A stretch of 28,111 bases of DNA from JACPNK01 sp964479745 (GTDB lineage Bacteria > Patescibacteriota > Minisyncoccia > 2-02-FULL-40-12 > IGHO2-12-FULL-4), in contig CAYZNJ010000004.1 of NCBI GenBank assembly GCA_964479745.1, positions 1 through 28,111 on the forward strand, read 5' to 3'. The notes below the pieces were generated by a model that had not been told where the DNA came from, made no database searches, and saw nothing but the letters and a program-made list of their open reading frames with translations. Of the stretch, positions 7,209-13,426 are shown piece by piece. Positions within the stretch are counted from its first letter, which is position 1. The number at the start of each line of letters is the position of its first letter. The position numbers and the translations under genes are program-made.

Positions 7209-8225
7209 TTAATCTTTGGGAGCAAAGTAGCCTTTGCGGTTGTGGGCTGTCAGTTTTTCTTCTTTGCCTTTTTTGTTGGTCCAGGTTTTCTTGACTTTAA
7301 CTTCTATTTTTCTGAACTTGCCATCTCTTTTAGTATTGCTTGAGACATAACCCAAACTATACTGGCTTCGGAGATAAACAGAAATGTTTTTGAAGATGTC
7401 CGGCAGTTCGGAGACAAACCTTGGCTGAAAAAACTCGCCGCCAGTCAGTTCACTGAATGATTTTAAGCGATTGTCAGAGACGAGAAGGTCCATTCGGTCG
7501 TCTGTGCTCATGCGGTCTCCGTAAGCCGCTTTTAGTTGTCCGCCGATTCCAATTGCGTAAATCACTACTCCGGAATTTTGGGCTTCTTTCAAGACCTTGT
7601 CATATTGGTTTTGGCTGAAAGTATCCAGTCCGGTAGAGACCAAAACAAGGGAGACTTTTTCATTCAAATCTTCCCGGTTTGCATTTACCATATCTAATAC
7701 CGCTTTTATCGCATCCACCAGACAGCTTTCGTTCCATACGGCAGGAGAATGGAAAATATTGTTTAAAGTTTTTTCCAACTCACTTTTATTTTGTGTGAAG
7801 TTTTGAAATATGCCGTTTTTTTCAGCGTCTTCGTCGGTGTAAACCTTGCGGTCGTACATAACGACTGCGGCCCAGTCTTCCTCTTTAAGACTGCGGACAA
7901 ACTCCATGGGTCCGTACCAGACTTCTTCTTGGGAGTAGAGACTGATTAGATACGACTGTTTGGAGTAATCAACAAGCAGGATTGTGGTAATCGGCCCTTC
8001 AATTGCTGAAAAGTTGGTAATCTCTTGCTTTACCCCGTCTTCATAAACTTCAAAGTCGTCGCCTATCAAATCGCCGATAATCGTATCGCCGTTTTTATTA
8101 GTTACCCGGAAGTCAACGTTAACCACCTCAACCTTGCTCTTGAAAGTCGGCTTGTCTTTTTGAGCGTAAATTGGACTGGCAAGAAGTGATAGTAATGCAA
8201 CCGCAAAGCAACTCTTAAAATTCAT
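7209..8225 (-). CDS. Exported VWA-domain protein of the Acidobacteria-type family
   Basis: A 338-aa protein with a Sec signal peptide (hydrophobic residues 6-20, likely cleavage after IYA at 21). It then shows the pattern of the 'VWFA-related Acidobacterial domain' family: VEVVNVDFRVTNKNG, DDFEVYEDGVKQEITNF, a VWA core beginning ILLVDYS, and a C-terminal LGYVSSN...DGKFRKIEVKVK...RKGYFAP. The ATG at 8225 is preferred over an upstream frame start because AAGGAG lies six bases before it and the signal peptide starts there; its ATGA overlaps the stop of the preceding gene, implying coupling. The metal-site motif is DYSKQ (D86, S88, Q90) instead of the usual DxSxS. Partner and function are unknown in this family. 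A terminator follows directly. Confidence 0.82.
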   Translation of the reverse strand: MNFKSCFAVALLSLLASPIYAQKDKPTFKSKVEVVNVDFRVTNKNGDTIIGDLIGDDFEVYEDGVKQEITNFSAIEGPITTILLVDYSKQSYLISLYSQEEVWYGPMEFVRSLKEEDWAAVVMYDRKVYTDEDAEKNGIFQNFTQNKSELEKTLNNIFHSPAVWNESCLVDAIKAVLDMVNANREDLNEKVSLVLVSTGLDTFSQNQYDKVLKEAQNSGVVIYAIGIGGQLKAAYGDRMSTDDRMDLLVSDNRLKSFSELTGGEFFQPRFVSELPDIFKNISVYLRSQYSLGYVSSNTKRDGKFRKIEVKVKKTWTNKKGKEEKLTAHNRKGYFAPKD

Positions 8226-8656
8226 TTTTTCTCCTTTGGTTTCAAGAAATCTTTCAAGACTGTTGGTATTTCTCCTTGAACTGTGTACCAAGCTTTACCT
8301 TTTTCTACTTCTGAATCCTGAAAGCGCTCGTCGCCGACTGAGAAGTTTTCAGTCAGCCGCAGACCTTTCCTTTTAGCGCTAAAAACCAAGTTGTTGTAGC
8401 GCCAAATATCAAGGGTTTGTTTTGTGTGTTTGTTATCCGATGCGGGTCCCCAGTTGATGTAACTTTCTTCTGTCGCAATCACACCATAATAATCAATCCG
8501 CCATGTCCACTCTTTAATATCCAAGCGATGGCCAAATTCCCTATTTTCAGAAGCCCAGTTATTCCCAGTTGTAAGAATTATTTTTCCTCTGGCTTTGGTT
8601 TCGATGAATAACTTTTCACACAAGCTCTCGTTAGCGTCCTTTGTTGTCTCCGCCAT
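8222..8656 (-). CDS. Uncharacterised 144-aa protein upstream of the VWA gene
   Basis: Not recognised. The ATG at 8656 follows AGGAG at five bases, the best start in the frame. The protein is soluble-looking, with no signal peptide or membrane segment, Trp- and Tyr-rich in the middle (EWTWRIDYYGV, WGPASD, IWRYNN) and strongly basic at the end (FLKPKEKK). The pattern of alternating polar and aromatic stretches suggests a beta-rich fold, but this is only an impression. Its stop TGA overlaps the VWA ATG in ATGA, so the two are translated together and may work together. A promoter lies just upstream. Confidence 0.75.
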   Translation of the reverse strand: MAETTKDANESLCEKLFIETKARGKIILTTGNNWASENREFGHRLDIKEWTWRIDYYGVIATEESYINWGPASDNKHTKQTLDIWRYNNLVFSAKRKGLRLTENFSVGDERFQDSEVEKGKAWYTVQGEIPTVLKDFLKPKEKK

Positions 8657-8689
8657 ATTGGCTCCTATTAAATTGTCAAAGTAAAACTG

Positions 8690-8722
8690 GTGTATGATTA
8701 CACATACGGTTCTTACTGTCAA
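8690..8722 (-). promoter_or_regulatory. Promoter with overlapping palindrome for the unknown-VWA gene pair
   Basis: Minus strand: -35 TTGACA (8722-8717), 16-base spacer, -10 TAATCA (8700-8695). The -10 is overlapped by the inverted repeat GTGTA-TGAT-TACAC (8690-8703), a possible operator. A second TTGACA near 8677 is too close to the start to serve as a -35 for this gene. Confidence 0.45.
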
Positions 8723-8740
8723 GTCGGTTTCGGTTATCTT

Positions 8741-9559
8741 CTACACTAACTTTTTAAGAAAATCCAAAATGGCGCTGGCGGCTTGTTCGGGCTGTTCTTC
8801 CGGTAAGGCGTGGCCGCATCGGTCGATTATAACTAAGTGTGAGTTTCTGATGGTTTGGTTAAGGCGCTTTCCTATAGCCAGAGGAACAATCCCGTCCTGC
8901 CTTCCCCAAAGAAGCAATGTGGGCGCAATAATGTTTTCATATTTTTCTTCTACAGCAGAATAGTCCTTAGGGATAAGCTGTTCGGCTGTTTTCTTGAGAA
9001 CATACAAACCATCCCAAGAACGCAAGGGCTGGGCATAAGCCGAGATTGTTTCTTTGGAAACTTTGCTGGGGTCGTAAAACATTCTTGGCAAGATGGCTTT
9101 GATAATTTGTTTTGCCCAGATAACTGAAATTAGCGACATGAGCCAGCCCAACCCGGGCATACTCAGAAGTTTTATGTGTATTGGAATTTTTTCGTGATCG
9201 TAAGCGGCGCTACCCAGCAAGACCAGAGATTTGACCATTCCGGGATTGCTTTCTTGCATTTTTACGGCGGTAGCTAGGGCAGCGGCGCCGCCAAGGGAAT
9301 GTCCGACAATTGTCAGGTTTTGTAAATTATTGTTGGTGATGAGTTGGGTTATAAGCTCAACTTGATCGTAAATTGAGTAATGATTGTCTCGCGGTTTGGG
9401 AGACTTTCCGAAGCCTTTGGGATCTACCAGAATCAGTGAAAAATATCTGGCCAGCAAAGGCACCATTTTTCTCCAGACATAAATGCTGGCATCAAGACCG
9501 GGAATCAAAAGAAGCGGTTCTCCTTTCCCGTGAACTTCGTAATAAAGAGAAGTTTTCAT
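8741..9559 (-). CDS. Alpha/beta hydrolase
   Basis: A 272-aa alpha/beta-fold hydrolase: oxyanion region LLLIPGLDA near the N terminus, nucleophile elbow GHSLGG (Ser88), acid D222 in WGRQDGIVPL and His250 in CGHALPEEQP. This is a complete catalytic triad in the usual order, with a helical lid region around 130-200. Substrate cannot be predicted; relatives include esterases and C-C hydrolases. The frame stays open through the upstream tRNA, but similarity begins at MKTSLYYEVHG, so the ATG at 9559 is taken. That ATG lies one base after the tRNA-Leu 3' end, leaving no room for a Shine-Dalgarno, so the mRNA released by tRNA 3' processing would be practically leaderless. Confidence 0.88.
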   Translation of the reverse strand: MKTSLYYEVHGKGEPLLLIPGLDASIYVWRKMVPLLARYFSLILVDPKGFGKSPKPRDNHYSIYDQVELITQLITNNNLQNLTIVGHSLGGAAALATAVKMQESNPGMVKSLVLLGSAAYDHEKIPIHIKLLSMPGLGWLMSLISVIWAKQIIKAILPRMFYDPSKVSKETISAYAQPLRSWDGLYVLKKTAEQLIPKDYSAVEEKYENIIAPTLLLWGRQDGIVPLAIGKRLNQTIRNSHLVIIDRCGHALPEEQPEQAASAILDFLKKLV

Positions 9560-9560
9560 G

Positions 9561-9643
9561 TGCCCGGGGTGGGACTTGAACCCACAAGGCCGTAAGGCCA
9601 TACGATTTTGAGTCGTACGTGTATGCCGTTCCACCACCCGGGC
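9561..9643 (-). tRNA. tRNA-Leu (anticodon CAA)
   Basis: An 83-base class II tRNA on the minus strand. Acceptor stem GCCCGGG / CCCGGGC with discriminator A, D arm containing GG, anticodon stem TACGA / TCGTA with loop CTCAAAA (anticodon CAA, reading UUG), a long variable arm (GGCC-TTAC-GGCC), and T arm GTGGG-TTCAAGT-CCCAC. CCA is not encoded. The long variable arm and A73 fit leucine identity. No clear promoter was identified in the 108 bases shared with parA. Confidence 0.95.
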
Positions 9644-9713
9644 ACCAAATAGTCATTTAAATACTTAGTTATGCTATCAAAATTTTGTCTTAATTTCAAA
9701 CATAAAATTACCG

Positions 9714-9742
9714 TTGTCAATTTAAAAAAATAGAGTTAAAAT
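9714..9742 (+). promoter_or_regulatory. Promoter of parA, predicted nearly leaderless
   Basis: -35 TTGTCA (9714-9719), 17-base spacer, -10 TAAAAT (9737-9742). The parA ATG is at 9752, so transcription from the usual distance would start two or three bases before the start codon. No Shine-Dalgarno is present. Confidence 0.6.
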
Positions 9743-9751
9743 TAAATCAAC

Positions 9752-10513
9752 ATGGCTCGCATTATAAACATCTGTAACGAAAAAGGCGGAGTTGGAAAAA
9801 CTACCACCACGGTTAATTTGGCGAGTTACCTGGCCGCTATCGGCAAATACGTTTTGGTTGTTGATTTGGATCCGCAGGCTAATGCTACGGCTGGTCTGGG
9901 TGTAAAAATGGAAGAAGACCATCTTAATATTTATCATTCCTTAATTGGCGAAGAAGAACCCGGCTCTTATCTTAAAAAAACTTCGTTGTTTGGTTTTGAT
10001 TTATTACCGGCGGCGGCAAGTTTGGCTGGAGCAACGGTTGAGTTGGTCAGCTTAGATTCTCGTGAGTTCAGACTTAAAAAAGCGCTAAACTCAATTCGCA
10101 CCCATTACGACTATATTTTGATTGACTCGCCGCCGTCTTTGGGACTGCTTACAATAAATGGCTTGGCGGCGGCGGAGGAAATTATTATTCCAGTTCAATG
10201 CGAGTATTATGCTCTTGAGGGTTTGGGCAACTTATTGAAAACCATAGACTTGGTCAGAGAGTCGCTTAATCCGCAGTTGAAAGTTGCCGGAGTATTGCTT
10301 ACAATGTATGATAAGAGAAATCGTTTGGCGCGGGCGGTAGTCAGAGAGGTTCAAAAAAATTTTCCGGGCAAAGTTTTTGAAGCCATAATTCCCCGTTCAG
10401 TTTCTTTGGCCGAAGCGCCGAGTTTCGGCAAAACGATTTTGCAGTTTGATCCGGATTCAAAAGCGGGGAAAGCGTACAGACAGTTGGCGGAAGAGGTTAT
10501 AAGAATAACCTAG
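9752..10513 (+). CDS. parA: Chromosome-partitioning ATPase ParA/Soj
   Basis: A 253-aa Walker-type ATPase that binds DNA non-specifically in its ATP state and is cycled by ParB to segregate origins. Deviant Walker A KGGVGKTT (residues 11-18, with both lysines K11 and K16), Walker A' segment VVDLDPQANAT, Walker B region YILIDSPPSLGLL, and the C-terminal FDPDSKAGKAYRQLAEEV typical of Soj. The length is that of chromosomal ParA without an N-terminal helix-turn-helix. Likely transcribed from the promoter just upstream with almost no leader. parB follows after a 77-base gap filled by a repeat dyad. Confidence 0.95.
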   Translation: MARIINICNEKGGVGKTTTTVNLASYLAAIGKYVLVVDLDPQANATAGLGVKMEEDHLNIYHSLIGEEEPGSYLKKTSLFGFDLLPAAASLAGATVELVSLDSREFRLKKALNSIRTHYDYILIDSPPSLGLLTINGLAAAEEIIIPVQCEYYALEGLGNLLKTIDLVRESLNPQLKVAGVLLTMYDKRNRLARAVVREVQKNFPGKVFEAIIPRSVSLAEAPSFGKTILQFDPDSKAGKAYRQLAEEVIRIT

Positions 10514-10519
10514 TTTATC

Positions 10520-10590
10520 AAGTTGAAAGTTTGTAAAGTTTTTAAAGTAACTTTATGAACTTTGTAACTTTATGAACTTTGTAACTTAAG
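10520..10590 (+). repeat. AAGTT/AACTT dyad repeat between parA and parB
   Basis: The gap starts with AAGTT-type units (about 10520-10547) and continues with AACTT-type units, which can pair into a long imperfect hairpin. The 3' arm contains a perfect 17-base tandem duplication (10549-10565 and 10566-10582), then AACTTAAG running directly into the parB TTG start. Built like the dyad before the HIT gene (19447-19529). No Shine-Dalgarno is present. Confidence 0.75.
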
Positions 10591-11463
10591 TTGAAGAAAC
10601 TATTCGGTCTTGGCAAGGGCCTCAACTCACTAATTCCTTCAGGAAATAAAAATATTAAACCGAGTGAAGCGCGGGAGAGTGTTTTTTATGTGGAAACTCA
10701 TAAAATCAAACCCAACGCCCAACAGCCCAGAAAAGATTTTGAGAAGTCTGGGCTTGAAGAACTGGCGGCTTCGATTAAAAAATACGGCATACTCCAGCCC
10801 CTTTTGGTTTCCAAAGAAGAAAGAGACACGCCTCGCGGTTTGGAGGTTCAGTACGAGTTGGTTGCTGGAGAAAGACGCTGGCGGGCGGCTCGGCTTTTGA
10901 ACCTGCCGCAGGTGCCGGTGATTATCAAGGATTATCTGGGTGAAGATAAGCTAAAGCTTGAGCTGGCTCTGGTTGAAAACTTGCAAAGAGAAGACTTAAA
11001 CCCGATGGAAGAAACCGAAGCCTTTTCGAGGCTGCAAAAAGATTTCAGTTTAACTCAAAAAGAAATCGGCGAGCGTGTCGGCAAGAGCCGGGAAGCGGTA
11101 GCGAACAGCTTGAGACTGTTAGAATTGCCAAGCGACATCAAAGAAAGCTTAAGAGCCGGCAAAATTTCCCGTTCTCATGCCCGAGCGCTCTTGGCTTTCA
11201 AAGACGAATCAAAACAAAAAGAAATTTACAGGCAAATCTTAGCCGGTAAGCTTGTCACTAAGGAAACAGAACAAGCGGCTGCGAATCACTCTGGCAAGAA
11301 AAACAAAAAGACAGACAACAAGTTTAAGGAGCTGGAGAAGAATTTAAGCGGCACTTTGGGGACCTTGGTTTTTGTTAAAAACGGCGACAAGGGCGGCAGG
11401 ATTGTCATAAAGTTTGCCGATCTGGAGGAACTGAACAAGATAGCCAAGACTATACTAGACTAG
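10591..11463 (+). CDS. parB: Chromosome-partitioning protein ParB/Spo0J
   Basis: A 290-aa parS-binding CTPase clamp. The N-terminal ParA-interacting peptide is KKLFGLGKGLNSLIPSG. The CTP-binding domain has PNAQQPRKDF, LAASIKKYGILQPLLV and GERRWRA (residues 93-99). The central helix-turn-helix is LTQKEIGERVGKSREAVANSLRLLELP, followed by SRSHARALL and a short C-terminal dimerisation domain. TTG start directly after the dyad repeat; the N-terminal ParA-binding peptide at exactly this point supports it. The 3' end overlaps the convergent rel gene by 14 bases with no terminator between them. No parS-like palindrome was spotted in the window. Confidence 0.95.
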   Translation: MKKLFGLGKGLNSLIPSGNKNIKPSEARESVFYVETHKIKPNAQQPRKDFEKSGLEELAASIKKYGILQPLLVSKEERDTPRGLEVQYELVAGERRWRAARLLNLPQVPVIIKDYLGEDKLKLELALVENLQREDLNPMEETEAFSRLQKDFSLTQKEIGERVGKSREAVANSLRLLELPSDIKESLRAGKISRSHARALLAFKDESKQKEIYRQILAGKLVTKETEQAAANHSGKKNKKTDNKFKELEKNLSGTLGTLVFVKNGDKGGRIVIKFADLEELNKIAKTILD

Positions 11464-13426
11464 AATTTTTGGCCTTGACGATATTTTTGTTTTCTTCAAA
11501 TTTTCGAAAGAGTTTTTGAGTTACATCAAGATTTTTTAACGCCAAGGTCATTTTGATCTCCGCCAATCCGTCAACAGGCGGGCTGTTTTTTAATTCTAGA
11601 ATGTTTATTTTCAGGTTCTTTGTGATCTTTCCGATTTCTTCAAGCACGCCGATCTTGTCTTTGACGGTCAGAGCAACCCTTAACGGGTAGTAGTCAATTT
11701 TTTCAGGCCAGGAAACTTCTAAGATTTTTTCCGGATTTAATTTTTCAAGGTTTGGGCATTGAGCGTGGTGAACCGAGATGCCTTTTTGCTTGGTTATGTA
11801 ACCTAAAATTTTTTGTCCTGGCAGGGGCGAACAGCACTTGGCGGTAGAAGACAGAATGTCTCTGTGGCCGTTAGCGAAAATTTCAAGTTTGCGATGCGGC
11901 GCATCTTTTAAGTCAGCTAAGCCAGTAGCCGGAGTTTCCATTTTTTTCGCAACAGTTTTTTTAACTTCTGCCGGAATCGAATAGTTGATACTTTTTTGTT
12001 TGAGCCATGACTGCAGTTTTCTCTTTGCTTCCCCTGATTTTATCGTCCTCAACCAATTGGCCGAAGGTTTGGGGGTTTTGGTTTTTAATATCTCCACAAC
12101 CTCGCCGTTTTTTAGTTTATAGTCCAGCGGCATCAGCTTGCCGTTGACCTTGGCGCCTTTAGTGGCGTGTCCTAAATCAGTGTGCACGGCGTAAGCGAAG
12201 TCCAAAGGAGTAGAACCTTCCGGCAGTTCCTTGATGTCGCCTTGCGGCGTAAAAACAAAAATGCGGTCGTTGAGAAAATTTGTCCGCAAAGATTTATAAA
12301 ACCCTTCGTCGCTGGAATTTTCAACCCACTTTTTAAGCTGGGCAATCCATTCAGCTTCTTTAAGGTTGGCCGTATGCAGTTTGTTTTTACCTGATTCTCC
12401 ATAAGACCAGTGAGCGGCGATGCCATTTTCGGCGTGTTCGTGCATTTCCGGAGTTCTTATTTGTATTTCCAGTATTTTGCCTTTTTCGCAAAAAATTGTG
12501 GTGTGTATTGACTGGTAGCCATTGAGCTTGGGTAGGGCGATGTAGTCTTTTATCAGCCCGGGAATCGGTTTGTAGCTTTTGTGAATTACGCCCAAGGCCT
12601 CATAACAGTCGGTTATTGTCGGCAGGATTATTCTAAGCGCAACCAGGTCATATATTCTGTTTAAGTCGTATTCTTTTTTTACGACTTTCTTGTAGAGACT
12701 GTAATGATGTTTGGCTCTTGAATGGGCGTTGGTTATTTTGACCCCGTTTTCCTCAAGTTTTCTGATTATTTTTGGCTGGATTTTTTCTAAATATTTTATC
12801 CGGTCGGCATACTTGTCTTTCACTTTTTGCATCAGCCAGTTGTGTTCCTTGGGGTAAGCGTAAGGAAATGCCATATCTTCCAGATCGCCTTTCAAATGGC
12901 CCATGCCTAAGCGCTCAGCAATCGGCCCGTATAACTCCAGAGTTTCCAGACTTATCTTCTGTCTCCTCTCCGGCGGCAAACCGGCGATGGTTTCCATATT
13001 GTGATAGCGGTCAGCCAGTTTAATCAAAATTACCCGCACGTCTTCAGCCATAGCAAAAAACATTTTTCTCAAAGACTTAGTGTAGGTGTTTTGTCTGTCT
13101 TCAGGCTGTTCCTTGTATTCTATTTTGGCCAGCTTGGTTACTCCGTTGACCAGAAAGGCCACGTCTTTGCCGAATTTTTTTTCTATTTCTTCTTCAGTAA
13201 CGGCTGTGTCTTCAATAGTGTCATGCAAAAGAGCGGCGGCAATAGTGGCGCTGTCCAATTTTAAATCTGACAGGATTTCGGCCACCGCCAGCGGATGGGT
13301 GATAAACGGCTCTCCGGAAACTCGGAGTTGTCCCTCGTGAGCTTTTTTAGCGAATTCAAAAGATTTTTTAATGAAGTCTTGTTGCTGGCTGGAAAAGTTA
13401 TTTTTCTTCAGTATTTTTTCTATCAT
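11450..13426 (-). CDS. rel: Bifunctional (p)ppGpp synthetase/hydrolase (RelA/SpoT family)
   Basis: A 658-aa long RSH enzyme making and degrading the alarmone (p)ppGpp. The hydrolase (HD) domain is complete: R35, H44, H68-D69 and E72-D73 (HDTIED), D139 and N143 (DRYHN). The synthetase domain has RIYDLVALRI, KDYIALPKLNGYQSIHTT and HEHAENGIAAHW. The TGS domain (IFVFTPQGDIKELPEGSTPLDFAY) follows, then a zinc-finger-like region with CC and C (AKCCSPLPG...HHAQCPN) and a C-terminal ACT domain. Both catalytic domains look intact, so it probably does both reactions. The ATG lies 29 bases inside the end of topA, and similarity starts immediately after it, so the overlap seems real. Last gene of the dprA-topA-rel run. 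Confidence 0.94.
   Translation of the reverse strand: MIEKILKKNNFSSQQQDFIKKSFEFAKKAHEGQLRVSGEPFITHPLAVAEILSDLKLDSATIAAALLHDTIEDTAVTEEEIEKKFGKDVAFLVNGVTKLAKIEYKEQPEDRQNTYTKSLRKMFFAMAEDVRVILIKLADRYHNMETIAGLPPERRQKISLETLELYGPIAERLGMGHLKGDLEDMAFPYAYPKEHNWLMQKVKDKYADRIKYLEKIQPKIIRKLEENGVKITNAHSRAKHHYSLYKKVVKKEYDLNRIYDLVALRIILPTITDCYEALGVIHKSYKPIPGLIKDYIALPKLNGYQSIHTTIFCEKGKILEIQIRTPEMHEHAENGIAAHWSYGESGKNKLHTANLKEAEWIAQLKKWVENSSDEGFYKSLRTNFLNDRIFVFTPQGDIKELPEGSTPLDFAYAVHTDLGHATKGAKVNGKLMPLDYKLKNGEVVEILKTKTPKPSANWLRTIKSGEAKRKLQSWLKQKSINYSIPAEVKKTVAKKMETPATGLADLKDAPHRKLEIFANGHRDILSSTAKCCSPLPGQKILGYITKQKGISVHHAQCPNLEKLNPEKILEVSWPEKIDYYPLRVALTVKDKIGVLEEIGKITKNLKINILELKNSPPVDGLAEIKMTLALKNLDVTQKLFRKFEENKNIVKAKNSSLV

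Noticed and set aside
9560..9637. Extension of the hydrolase frame through the tRNA
   Set aside because: The frame is open by chance across tRNA-Leu, whose acceptor, anticodon and T stems are complete; the hydrolase pattern begins only at MKTSLYYEV.
9644..11463. parS site near parAB
   Set aside because: No palindrome resembling TGTTTCACGTGAAACA was seen.
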